Positions 17,570 through 25,714 of a DNA stretch of 61,188 nt are shown in pieces (positions within the stretch are counted from its first letter, which is position 1; each line of letters opens with the position of its first letter). The stretch comes from Caldivirga sp. MU80 (GTDB lineage Archaea > Thermoproteota > Thermoprotei > Thermoproteales > Thermocladiaceae), in NCBI RefSeq assembly GCF_001663375.1, contig NZ_LCTF01000010.1, positions 1 to 61,188 on the forward strand, read 5' to 3'. Under the pieces are notes generated by a model that was not told the origin of the DNA, made no database searches, and was given only the letters and a program-made list of their open reading frames with translations. Position numbers and translations under genes: made by a program.

Positions 17570-18025
17570 CTACTCACCCTTAGCCTCCAATTCCCGTAAC
17601 TTACCTTTAAAGTAATCTAACAGTATAAGTATATCATCCTCGGTTAACTCATCCCCCTCAACCGTGACCGCAGGTTCAATGGCCTTAGCCTTATTTAACA
17701 CCTCCCAACTCATCTTCACTAACTTATCCACATACCTGTTTACCAGGCTTAATGCACCTTCAATTAATGTTGGATTTGCTAAAAACACTATTATTAGGTC
17801 ACCACTCCTGACTGCATACATAAGCACATTATTTAACTTAACCTTAGCGTACTCTAGACCGTTAACCCTATTTATGAAGTTAATTAGGGATGCTGCTAGG
17901 CGCATTAACTCAACTGGTACGTCATTAGCCAGCACTATTTCATTACCATTGAAAACCAGAACCCCAAGTAGGTTAATCCCCAATTCCTCATTAATCATCT
18001 TAACTATTGAATTAGACTCAGACAC
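17570..18025 (-). CDS. Roadblock/LC7-type regulator of the adjacent GTPase
   Basis: 151 residues. The first about 110 follow the roadblock pattern: helix, strand GVLVFNGNEIVLAND, helix with LMRLAASLINFINR, then strands YAKVKLNNVLMYAV and DLIIVFLANP. A charged C-terminal helical tail (LTEDDILILLDYFKGKLRELEAK) may form a short coiled coil. Roadblock dimers bind small GTPases and the downstream gene is one. The start is GTG at 18025, with a CATAAATAC element 26-30 bases upstream and an inverted repeat covering the start region. Confidence 0.75.
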   Translation of the reverse strand: MSESNSIVKMINEELGINLLGVLVFNGNEIVLANDVPVELMRLAASLINFINRVNGLEYAKVKLNNVLMYAVRSGDLIIVFLANPTLIEGALSLVNRYVDKLVKMSWEVLNKAKAIEPAVTVEGDELTEDDILILLDYFKGKLRELEAKGE

Positions 18026-18060
18026 AGCTAACTGTGTAATAACTAGTATTGTATTTATGT
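18022..18060 (-). promoter_or_regulatory. Promoter of the roadblock-GTPase operon with inverted repeat
   Basis: ACATAAATA (18052-18060 on the minus strand) stands about 27 bases upstream of the GTG start. Between it and the start codon lies ACACAG-4-CTGTGT (18022-18037), a 6-base inverted repeat overlapping the expected transcription start and the start codon. Its position suggests a repressor site, which is an inference. Confidence 0.4.
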
Positions 18061-18236
18061 TTTTTGTTGTCCTTAAATAAGGGCTCTGTTATGGATTGCA
18101 CTAAGCTCCACATTTAATCTACTGCTTGTTGATGTTGACTAACCATAGAGTAGGCCGCAATTATCCATTAACCCTGGTGTATTAGGGGTTAATAAACACG
18201 TGATGGTCGTAGCTATTTCGCAATTACCAAGAATCA

Positions 18237-18554
18237 TCATTTAGAGGTAAGAGTACCTATTACGCTTAGAATCTCCTTGCTTGTTAATGCGCCTATGCTC
18301 TTCACGTTACCCTGCGTTATCATTAACCAACCATTATTGGTCCTGTAAAACTTAACCTTGGCAGCACCATCTATTGATACTCTGCTTGAGGAGCCTATGA
18401 ATGGGTCAACCATAGCTATGATTAATCCTAAGTCCCCCTCCTTAACCTCAACCTCATTACCATGTTCAAGTACCCCCATGAAGCCACCCTCCCCTCTCCT
18501 AGCCACTAATAAGCGAAAACTCCTACCATCCGAAATAATGTAGGTAATCTTCAT
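18237..18554 (-). CDS. Small hypothetical protein
   Basis: 105 residues, not recognised. No signal peptide or membrane segment. Strand-rich start (MKITYIISDGRSFRLLVARRG) and a loop with VEVKEGDLGLIIAMVD. The coding region is on the same strand as the roadblock operon, 211 bases upstream of it. The upstream sequence on the minus strand shares the A/T-rich intergenic region with the divergent G1 peptidase gene. Confidence 0.55.
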   Translation of the reverse strand: MKITYIISDGRSFRLLVARRGEGGFMGVLEHGNEVEVKEGDLGLIIAMVDPFIGSSSRVSIDGAAKVKFYRTNNGWLMITQGNVKSIGALTSKEILSVIGTLTSK

Positions 18555-18641
18555 TAATTTAGGGAGCAGGGGTTAGGCTTTATTTTTTGCGTATTTTATC
18601 CTAACGGCAATACTTTAAAAGGGCGCTAATTATTGAATTTC

Positions 18642-19439
18642 ATGCTTGTCTCAAGTAAACTATTGGGTGCTGCAATACTCACTCTGGTGTTACTGACGGC
18701 TACGGCAATACTTGTACCTCTACATACCAATGCCACAATACTCTCTCATACAATGATCAAGGGGTCTCAGGTTGAGGGTCAGGGCCAGGTTGCAAGCCTT
18801 AATTGGGCTGGTTATGCGGTGCCTGCCAAGGAGGGTACTGTAACCTCCGTTGAGGGCTCATTCATAGTACCGCACTTAACCTGCACTGGGCAGAACACCT
18901 ACGTTGCCCTTTGGGCCGGGTTAGATGGTTATAATGATAGTACCGTTGAGCAGGCGGGTGTCCTTGGGGAGTGTAACCATGGAAAGGCATATTACTATGC
19001 ATGGTACGAGTTCTACCCGTCACCAGCAGTCTTCATATCAGGTTTCGTGGTTAAGCCAGGTGACAACATACTGGTGACTGTCAGTTACATTGGTAGTGGT
19101 GAATTCTCAGTAACCCTAAAGGATGTTACCGAGTCTGAGAGTTACACGGTGACTGGGTCCGTGAGTGGGGCATTATTATCATCGGCCGAGTGCATACTGG
19201 AGAGGCCGGAGGTTAATGGCCACCTATCAACATTGGCAAACTTTGGGACGGCATACTATGGGTACGACTACACTAACATACCTGACACATGCTACGCAAC
19301 GGTGGGTGGCGTTACTGGGCCATTCGGCTCATTCCAATCCGTGACAGGTATAGTAATGGTTAATTACAATGGCGCAGCCTTAGCATCACCATCACCATTA
19401 ACGCCAGATGGGTCGAGCTTCTACGTAACTCAAGGCTAG
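18642..19439 (+). CDS. Secreted glutamic peptidase of family G1 (eqolisin)
   Basis: A beta-sandwich acid protease. An N-terminal hydrophobic helix (LLGAAILTLVLLTATAILVPL) is a signal peptide or anchor. The mature part begins near NWAGYAVP, the classic G1 start. The catalytic pair is visible: Gln in DSTVEQAG and Glu in SAECILERP. ATG at 18642 is 24-30 bases after CTTTAAAAG and is preferred to TTG at 18633. These enzymes work at very low pH, which suits an acidic hot spring. They were first described from fungi, and archaeal members are few. Four cysteines in the mature region could form disulfides outside the cell. Confidence 0.85.
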   Translation: MLVSSKLLGAAILTLVLLTATAILVPLHTNATILSHTMIKGSQVEGQGQVASLNWAGYAVPAKEGTVTSVEGSFIVPHLTCTGQNTYVALWAGLDGYNDSTVEQAGVLGECNHGKAYYYAWYEFYPSPAVFISGFVVKPGDNILVTVSYIGSGEFSVTLKDVTESESYTVTGSVSGALLSSAECILERPEVNGHLSTLANFGTAYYGYDYTNIPDTCYATVGGVTGPFGSFQSVTGIVMVNYNGAALASPSPLTPDGSSFYVTQG

Positions 19440-19487
19440 TCACTAGACTTCACTCCTAAAATCAAAAATCATAGTAATTATTCATTG

Positions 19488-19757
19488 TCATGAACCATAC
19501 CTATGCCTATACCTATGTCTTTGCGGTATTGATAACGGCGTTACTAGTAGATTTGATGCGGCATCACTATCAAGGACAATGGGCCTTCCATCTCCAGTCT
19601 CCACTATGGCTGGTCCATTAGGTGTACTAAAGAGGACCCTTATTAACGAACCCTCCATTATGCCAAGATCCCTCAACCTACCTATCAGTAGCCTGCTAAC
19701 CCTAGCCACGGATCCGCTTGGTAATTCATTAACCCTAACATCCTCAACCTGGTTCAT
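19488..19757 (-). CDS. feoA: FeoA, ferrous iron transport accessory protein
   Basis: An SH3-like domain of about 75 residues with the pattern LPSGSVARVSRL, LRDLGIMEGSLIRVL and a terminal VLDSDAASNLLV, followed by a His/Arg-rich tail (PQRHRYRHRYGS) that might bind metal. It directly follows feoB with no gap, so the two form one transcript. FeoA helps FeoB import Fe2+. Confidence 0.88.
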   Translation of the reverse strand: MNQVEDVRVNELPSGSVARVSRLLIGRLRDLGIMEGSLIRVLFSTPNGPAIVETGDGRPIVLDSDAASNLLVTPLSIPQRHRYRHRYGS

Positions 19758-21749
19758 CTAAACCACCAGCAGGGCTATGGCATAGACTATGTACGATAAG
19801 GCTAATGCTAGTAGCAGCTGGGCTATTGTATTAATCACCGTTAACCTTACTCCAACTATCCTAGTCTCGGTAACTAATGTGGCTATGCACGGTGAGTAGA
19901 ATGTGATGAATGTTATTAAGGCTAGGGCTGATGGCAGCTGCAATGCGCTATGTAAGACATTAATAACTCCCTCTTCACTGGTCCCATACAGTACAGCCAT
20001 GGAGCTTAATATCACCTCCTTAAACACGTAACCATACATTAGTGACGCTGATAACTGCCAAGGTATATTAAGCGGTTTAAATATTGGCGAAATTAAATCA
20101 CCTATTAGGCTAAGCCAAGTTGAACGTATTAATGTTTGGTTGGTTAATGCCTCAGGGCCTATTAATCCACTTGGGCCGCTTATTGAAAGTACCCACATAA
20201 GTGCTGAGAATGCTACTATAAGTATTCCAGCCCTTACTAAGAATTCATATGTATAATGCCACACCTTCTTAACGAAAAATCTATTAATCGGTATTATTAA
20301 TTGTGGTAATTCATATGCATAAGGTACTCTCGCAGTTAACTTGACCCTGATATGTGTTAGTAATGGTAGCAGTAGCCTTGACATGACCATAACGCCGATT
20401 AGTGATGTTACAAAGGGCAATATCATTACCACCCCAGTTAATTGTGAAGGTAATATCGCCGCCGCTATTAGCGAGATTACCAGTAACCTGGCCATGCAAG
20501 GAATGTAGGGTATCATTAATGCTGTTATTAATCTGTCAGTTGAACTCGGTATTGCCACTGTTGATGATGTAGCAGGCACATTACAGCCCACGCCAGCAAT
20601 CAGGTATATCAATCCCCTTGATGGTAATCCAATTCTCCTCAACCACTTCTCCAATGGAAATGTTAACCTAATTATGAGCCCCGAATCCTCTATAAACGCT
20701 ATTATCAGCGCAACACCAAAGACGTATGGTATAAATGATAAGACTATTGATGTAGAATTCCAGACAGCATCCATTATAAAAGATCGAATCAGAGGGTTAC
20801 CTACATTTACCATCAACTCACCAATAGGTATCATTGATAATAACTCTGATATGTAATTCACCAATGGATTCAAGACCAGGAATATAACCTCAGCTAGTGT
20901 GAAGAGTAGGGCGAGTGATGCAAGTATACCCACCTTAGGGTTTAAGAGTATGTAGTCAAGCTTACTTAAATTCACCTGAACCCCCCTTGCCACTACATCT
21001 TTGGTTATTGAGCTGACGAAATCCCACCTTTTCCTAGCTACAAATACGTCAATTTGCCCAATCTCCTCAATAGCTTTAGATACAATATCACCAGCCTTCA
21101 ACCTTTCCTCCTTGAGCAAGTCATTACCCTTCAACACCTCGATGGCTAATCCCCTAGGCGCGTTAAGTCTCGCTGAGACAGCGTCTATGTACTTCTCAAG
21201 TGGTCCATAATCAATGACCTTAGTATTAACCGCTATTGAGGATTGGGCGATTTCAGTAATCAGTTTTCTTAACTCACCCATACCTACACCTGAAGCTGCA
21301 ACTGAGGGTATAATGGGTATGCCCAGTCTCCTCCTCATAGCCTCAACATTAATGTTTATACCCTGTTTCCTAGCCAAGTCCATCATATTGAGTACAAGGA
21401 TTACTGGTTTTCCCAACTCAAGTAACTGAACTAGCAGGTATATTGTTTGTTGAAGGCTTAAGGTCGAACCAACAACTATAAAGCCATCGTAATTACCTCT
21501 TAAAATTTCCTTAGTTGCAACCTCTTCATCAGGCATTTCACTACTTAAACTGTATATTCCTGGTAGATCAATGAGCTGAATCCTTAGATTTTTAATTGTT
21601 AAATTAACTACGTTAATACTTACGGTGGTGCCTGGATAATTGGCAGTCCTAATGAATAAGCCGCTTAAACTGCTTACAATGGTTGATTTACCACTATTAG
21701 GTAGCCCCACAACACCTATTTTTATCCGCCTAACATATTTATCATCCAT
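19758..21749 (-). CDS. feoB: FeoB, ferrous iron transporter with GTPase domain
   Basis: 663 residues. The N-terminal G domain has GLPNSGKST (G1), LIDLPGIYSLS (G3) and NMMD (G4), then a helical linker and a membrane domain of about eight to ten segments with the two gate repeats, including GVGCNVPATSS and YIPCMARL with their pore-lining Cys. It transports Fe2+ across the membrane. ATG at 21749 lies 26-35 bases from CTTTATAAG, with a perfect 12-base palindrome in between. Iron uptake by Feo is expected in an acidic, reducing habitat where Fe2+ is soluble. Confidence 0.94.
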   Translation of the reverse strand: MDDKYVRRIKIGVVGLPNSGKSTIVSSLSGLFIRTANYPGTTVSINVVNLTIKNLRIQLIDLPGIYSLSSEMPDEEVATKEILRGNYDGFIVVGSTLSLQQTIYLLVQLLELGKPVILVLNMMDLARKQGININVEAMRRRLGIPIIPSVAASGVGMGELRKLITEIAQSSIAVNTKVIDYGPLEKYIDAVSARLNAPRGLAIEVLKGNDLLKEERLKAGDIVSKAIEEIGQIDVFVARKRWDFVSSITKDVVARGVQVNLSKLDYILLNPKVGILASLALLFTLAEVIFLVLNPLVNYISELLSMIPIGELMVNVGNPLIRSFIMDAVWNSTSIVLSFIPYVFGVALIIAFIEDSGLIIRLTFPLEKWLRRIGLPSRGLIYLIAGVGCNVPATSSTVAIPSSTDRLITALMIPYIPCMARLLVISLIAAAILPSQLTGVVMILPFVTSLIGVMVMSRLLLPLLTHIRVKLTARVPYAYELPQLIIPINRFFVKKVWHYTYEFLVRAGILIVAFSALMWVLSISGPSGLIGPEALTNQTLIRSTWLSLIGDLISPIFKPLNIPWQLSASLMYGYVFKEVILSSMAVLYGTSEEGVINVLHSALQLPSALALITFITFYSPCIATLVTETRIVGVRLTVINTIAQLLLALALSYIVYAIALLVV

Positions 21750-21753
21750 AGTT

Positions 21754-21786
21754 ACCTAATTAGGTCATAAGCGCTTACTTATAAAG
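21754..21786 (-). promoter_or_regulatory. feoB promoter with palindromic operator candidate
   Basis: On the minus strand, CTTTATAAG (21778-21786) is followed by ACCTAATTAGGT (21754-21765), a perfect 12-base palindrome sitting between the TATA element and the feoB start codon. Archaeal DtxR-family iron repressors bind sites built from TTAGGT/ACCTAA half-sites at such positions, so iron-dependent repression is likely (inference). Confidence 0.55.
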
Positions 21787-21849
21787 TTTACCACATCAAA
21801 TTCTTCATGTGGAGTAAAATTTAAAAATACCATTCGGGTAACCCTAATT

Positions 21850-22611
21850 GTGAGGGGCAGGTTCAGTCTCATAATGGGGAAGGAGTGGGCAATTGCCTTA
21901 GTGGTGGCATTAGCATTAATAGTTGCAATACTCTCATTACCCAACATACTTGAACCTGTGGCTAAGTCAATGGTTGAATCCGCAGGCCCATACTGGTTGC
22001 TGGCAGTGCTCGCAGTTGGGGTTATTCATGGCTTAAAACCTGACGAACACACCTGGCCAATAACAGTATCCTACAGCTTAATGCAGAGGAACGTAAGGGG
22101 AGTCGTGGCATCTACATCAGTCTTCGCAGGGGCTTTAACACTGGTTTGGACATTAATGAGCGCCCTAGTTGGCCAATTAATGAACCTACTCAACATCAAT
22201 GCCCTGGAACCCTACGTTGACTTAATAGTTGGCCTAACAATGGTGGGTGTGGCTGCTTATCTGGTCTTCGGGAACCATGAGGAGCATGGTGATGTTAAGA
22301 CCGCCGACTACAAGTTAATATGGGTTCATGGGTTAGCAGCGGCCTTCGGGGGAGACTTCTTCATAGTACTCATATTGACGGTAACCATTGCACCAGCAAT
22401 AACCACAGGCATTTCATTCATGGTGGGCCTAATGTTTGGCCTAGGTTCACTCGCTGCGCAGATGCTGGTGGTGCTGTTGATATATAAGGGTGTTATACGT
22501 GGTGTAAGGGATTGGAGTATTATGGCTAAGGCCGGTAGAATCGCATTGGGAATACTGGGCATATTCATGATTACACTGGGTTTATTGGCCATGCACTGCG
22601 GATGCGTATGA
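21850..22611 (+). CDS. NicO/RcnA-like metal (nickel/cobalt) membrane transporter
   Basis: 253 residues with about six or seven membrane segments. A motif in the second segment, GVIHGLKPDEHTWP, resembles the metal-binding His/Asp box of NiCoT and NicO transporters, and a His/Glu loop (GNHEEHGD) lies in the middle. The C-terminus ends HCGCV. The start GTG at 21850 lies 26 bases after TTTAAAAA. It is divergent from feoB across 100 bases. Whether it imports or exports metal cannot be told. Confidence 0.65.
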   Translation: MRGRFSLIMGKEWAIALVVALALIVAILSLPNILEPVAKSMVESAGPYWLLAVLAVGVIHGLKPDEHTWPITVSYSLMQRNVRGVVASTSVFAGALTLVWTLMSALVGQLMNLLNINALEPYVDLIVGLTMVGVAAYLVFGNHEEHGDVKTADYKLIWVHGLAAAFGGDFFIVLILTVTIAPAITTGISFMVGLMFGLGSLAAQMLVVLLIYKGVIRGVRDWSIMAKAGRIALGILGIFMITLGLLAMHCGCV

Positions 22612-22631
22612 CCGATTAAAGTCAAGCATAA

Positions 22632-22982
22632 TTACTTTCTACTCCTTCGGCTGCTTCTCCTCTTCCTCCTAGACTTACGCCTACGCCTCTTAGCCCTTTT
22701 ACGCTTCTTAACCTCACCTGTGGGTGCCTTATACCTAGCCACCTCCTCCCAGTTTATTGAGTTTAGCTTAGCAATAACCTCGTCGGCCAGTTTATCCGCC
22801 TGATCACCTAGCTCACTCCTATTCACGGTAATCACCACGCTCACTGAATCATTGATCAAGTCACCCTCAATACCCATAACCCCCCTAAGGTACTGCAGCA
22901 GCTTATCAACAGATACGCCCTGGGGTGGCTTAACAACCACCCTAACAACCTCGCCATCAACCTCCTTAGTTACTGAGCTCAT
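22632..22982 (-). CDS. Hypothetical protein with strongly basic tail
   Basis: 116 residues. The first about 85 look like a small mixed alpha/beta fold (VVRVVVKPP, SVVITVNRSELGDQADKLADEVIAKLN). The last 28 residues are almost only Lys, Arg and Ser, a tail typical of nucleic-acid-binding proteins. It is divergent from the winged-helix gene with 51 bases between start codons, so they may share control. No family is recognised. Confidence 0.6.
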   Translation of the reverse strand: MSSVTKEVDGEVVRVVVKPPQGVSVDKLLQYLRGVMGIEGDLINDSVSVVITVNRSELGDQADKLADEVIAKLNSINWEEVARYKAPTGEVKKRKRAKRRRRKSRRKRRSSRRSRK

Positions 22983-23033
22983 TTAAGCCACTTACTGAGT
23001 TAGGTTTATAACACTTAACCTTGCTGATTAAAT

Positions 23034-23396
23034 GTGGCTAAGGGTAGGAGGAGAGGTAAGGAGGATGAGGGTGTTAAGTCGCTGTCAATTACATCATTCC
23101 TTCAGTCCGAGGGGGCTGGGGTTAGTGAGGCTAGGCAGCAGGTAAAGGCTAGTGGGGTGGTTAATGAGGGTGGTGCGGCTGAGAATGAGCCCAACGCTCA
23201 ATTAACCGGCATTGACAATGAGGTTTACCTATTCATAAAGTCGAGGGGAACTGTCTCAAGAAAGGAACTTGAGGAATGGGGTAAAATGAGGGGCTTAACG
23301 TCGGCTCAACTCTTCGGTGCAATATACAGGTTGAGCAAGATGGGTAAGATAACGAGGAGAATCATTAACGACCAGTTATCCTACGTGGTTCGCTAG
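23034..23396 (+). CDS. Small winged-helix protein
   Basis: 120 residues. The N-terminal half (MAKGRRRGKEDEG and on) is basic, polar and probably disordered. Residues about 60-120 form a winged helix: IDNEVYLFIKSRGTVSRKELEEW, AQLFGAIYRLSKMGKI and a beta wing RRIINDQLSYVV. The start is GTG at 23034. It is probably a DNA- or RNA-binding protein. Its last four bases overlap the stop of a small convergent gene. Confidence 0.6.
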   Translation: MAKGRRRGKEDEGVKSLSITSFLQSEGAGVSEARQQVKASGVVNEGGAAENEPNAQLTGIDNEVYLFIKSRGTVSRKELEEWGKMRGLTSAQLFGAIYRLSKMGKITRRIINDQLSYVVR

Positions 23397-23572
23397 CCCT
23401 TACCCAACTGCCCAATGGAATGCACTCTCTCGTAAACCGGGCAGCCACGCCCTTGGTTCATGCAGAATTGCATGTACCTCTGCTTGCTTTGAGCCCAATG
23501 CTCAGGGGGCATCAGGACGCACCTCTCACCATCAGCAGTCCTTTGAAGGAAGATGCACCTACCACCCTGCAT
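23393..23572 (-). CDS. Small four-cysteine protein, possible metal binder
   Basis: A 59-residue gene: MQGGRCIFLQRTADGERCVLMP, EHWAQSKQRYMQFCMNQGRGCPVYERV. Four Cys residues spaced 12, 24 and 6 apart suggest a zinc or iron-sulfur site. Its reality is supported by a TATA-like ATTTAAGC 23-30 bases upstream of the ATG and by compact, codon-like composition. The function is unknown. Confidence 0.6.
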   Translation of the reverse strand: MQGGRCIFLQRTADGERCVLMPPEHWAQSKQRYMQFCMNQGRGCPVYERVHSIGQLGKG

Positions 23573-23662
23573 TAACCAACCCTCAGCATTAATGCTTAAA
23601 TATGTTAAACGTAATTAACAGTCACCATAAACGTTAAATAAGGTGGAGGTAGCGGATAAGGC

Positions 23663-25156
23663 GTGAGCATAGAATCACTGTTCTCATCTAAGGTGCCGTG
23701 GGTTACTAGGCTTGGTGGCGTCGCCTCTGAGCACATTACCGCTAGTAGGCTTGGTGTCGAGGTAATTAGGATTGGTGGTAATGCGGTTGATGCCGCAGTG
23801 GCCACATCCTTAACCCTAGCCGTGACGCAACCACACCTAGGTGGCTTGGGGTCAGACCTGGTGGCTTTAATATACACGGCCAGTGATGGAAAGGTCCACT
23901 TCCTAAACGCCACCGGGTGGGCTCCAGCTAAGATGAGTAGGAGTCTGGGTAAAGTACCCTTAAGGGGTCCATTATCAATCGTAGTCCCCGGCATGTTGGC
24001 GGGCCTATACTCCATGTGGCGTAGGTTCGGTGAACTGGAGTGGCGTCGCCTCATCAGCATGGTGATTGATGGTGTTGGTGGTGGTTTCCCAATAGGCCCA
24101 AGCCTAGTTAGGGCCATTAGCAACGTGCTTAACGACGCTGATGATGCCTTCAAGTCAACATACCCCATTAACGCTAAGCCATGGGACCTGGTTAAGATAC
24201 CCAAGTTAATTAATGCACTTAGGCTTATTGGCGAAAATGGGCCCGACGCTTTTTATAGGGGAGATATTGGGGAGTCCATTGTTAACCACGTTAACTCCCT
24301 GGATGGTGTATTATCAATGAGCGACTTGAGGGATTACGAACCCGAGTGGGGTGATCCAATTTGTGTGGAGTATAGGGGGCTTACGGTTTGTGAGACACCG
24401 CCCAATACCCAAGGCCTAACCACACTAATGATACTTAGGTTAATCGAGAATGAACCAAAGGCCCCTGGCCCATTTTCACCCAGCCGCATTAACACGTACC
24501 TTAAGGCCTATGAGACTGCGTACAGTGCCAGGGATGAGTTCATAGGGGATCCTAGGTTCGTGAAAATACCCGTGGATAGGCTTCTTGACCCTGAGTTTCT
24601 AAAGGGTAGGTTAGGTGGGCCACGTGGCGGTGGGGGTGATACCACTTATTTCGTGGTCGCTGATTCTGAGGGTAATGTTGTTAGTGCTATACAGAGTCTC
24701 TACTACCACTTTGGGTCACTGGTGACTGAACCCAAGTATGGCATCACCTTGAATAATAGGGCCGCTGACTTCTCAATGAGTGGCGTTAATGAGGTGGCGC
24801 CTAGGAAGAGGCCGCTTCACACGTTATCAACAATGATGGTGATGAGGAACGGCGAACTTGAACTTGCCTTAGGTACATCGGGGGCGCATTATAGGCCGCA
24901 GCAGCATGTCCTAATGCTCACCAACATTGTGGATTACGGTATGAACCCGGTTAACGCTGTTAATGCGCCTAGGTTCCTCTGGGGCACTGATGGATTAATC
25001 ATTGAGGAGGGTTTTGAGGTTACTGGGCTTAGTGTTAGGCATAGGTTAATTAAGTACCCTGGTTCAACAGGTGTGGCGAGTATTCTAGCCAACATTAACG
25101 GTGTTAAGATACTGTACTCTGATGTTAGAGGTGATGGTGCCGCACTTGGGTTATAA
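23663..25156 (+). CDS. ggt: Gamma-glutamyltransferase-family Ntn hydrolase
   Basis: 497 residues, near the archaeal norm. GGTs cut themselves and transfer or hydrolyse gamma-glutamyl groups. The N-terminal EHITASRLGVEVIRIGGNAVDAAVA is the family opening; the self-cleavage and nucleophile Thr lies in GGGDTTYFVVAD (about residue 330), followed by SAIQSLYYHFGS. The C-terminal LGTSGAHYRPQQHVL matches the oxyanion region. No signal peptide is visible, unlike bacterial periplasmic forms, suggesting a cytoplasmic acylase. The start is GTG at 23663. Glutathione is not expected in this lineage, so a glutaryl or gamma-glutamyl amide substrate is more plausible. Confidence 0.88.
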   Translation: MSIESLFSSKVPWVTRLGGVASEHITASRLGVEVIRIGGNAVDAAVATSLTLAVTQPHLGGLGSDLVALIYTASDGKVHFLNATGWAPAKMSRSLGKVPLRGPLSIVVPGMLAGLYSMWRRFGELEWRRLISMVIDGVGGGFPIGPSLVRAISNVLNDADDAFKSTYPINAKPWDLVKIPKLINALRLIGENGPDAFYRGDIGESIVNHVNSLDGVLSMSDLRDYEPEWGDPICVEYRGLTVCETPPNTQGLTTLMILRLIENEPKAPGPFSPSRINTYLKAYETAYSARDEFIGDPRFVKIPVDRLLDPEFLKGRLGGPRGGGGDTTYFVVADSEGNVVSAIQSLYYHFGSLVTEPKYGITLNNRAADFSMSGVNEVAPRKRPLHTLSTMMVMRNGELELALGTSGAHYRPQQHVLMLTNIVDYGMNPVNAVNAPRFLWGTDGLIIEEGFEVTGLSVRHRLIKYPGSTGVASILANINGVKILYSDVRGDGAALGL

Positions 25157-25275
25157 GCAAGTAAACCCCCAGGGCTAGGTAACTCACGGCAACATACCCA
25201 TGGTTTCACGAAGCGGTGGGCATTCATTGATAAGGCACAGTTATAAGCGCAAATCAACTAGCCTATTGGGTAATC

Positions 25276-25713
25276 ATGATTGAGGGGATACTGACTCTAA
25301 CCAGGAGTAGTAGGTTTAGGAGCGTTGACTTTAACCTCGGGGACTACCTACTATCAGCCATGAGGATTGGTAAGGCTTATAATGGCTTAGTTGCCGGTAA
25401 GGGTTTACTGCGGGATATGAGTGTTGAGGATGCTGAGAGGCTGCTTAATGATTGGGACAAGGTGACTCAACTTTTAATTAGGGTAACTGGGTCAAACTTC
25501 TACACCTTCGTGGGTCCATTTAGACTGAGCAACTCTAGGATCGACTTCAGGATTTACGTTGACGTGTTTAAGGAGGTTAAGGTTAGGTTAACGCCAAGTT
25601 ACATTCAATTAACCTCACAGGACTTCAGGAGGAGGTTTAGGGGTAGGGTGCTTCAGAGCATTATTAAGGATACTGCTGACTGCATAAGTAAGTATACTGG
25701 GATTAGCGGTTAA
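25276..25713 (+). CDS. Hypothetical protein
   Basis: 145 residues, unrecognised and probably cytoplasmic. It mixes helices (VEDAERLLNDWDKVTQLLIRV) and strands (IDFRIYVDVFKEVKVRLTPSYIQLTS), ending with a basic segment QDFRRRFRGRVLQSI. It is 1 base from the convergent L2 gene. An AGTTATAAG element lies about 32-40 bases upstream of the ATG. Confidence 0.6.
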   Translation: MIEGILTLTRSSRFRSVDFNLGDYLLSAMRIGKAYNGLVAGKGLLRDMSVEDAERLLNDWDKVTQLLIRVTGSNFYTFVGPFRLSNSRIDFRIYVDVFKEVKVRLTPSYIQLTSQDFRRRFRGRVLQSIIKDTADCISKYTGISG

Positions 25714-25714
25714 T

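Noticed and set aside
23605-24204. 199-codon minus-strand frame
   Set aside because: Antisense to the gamma-glutamyltransferase gene; composition follows from the opposite strand.
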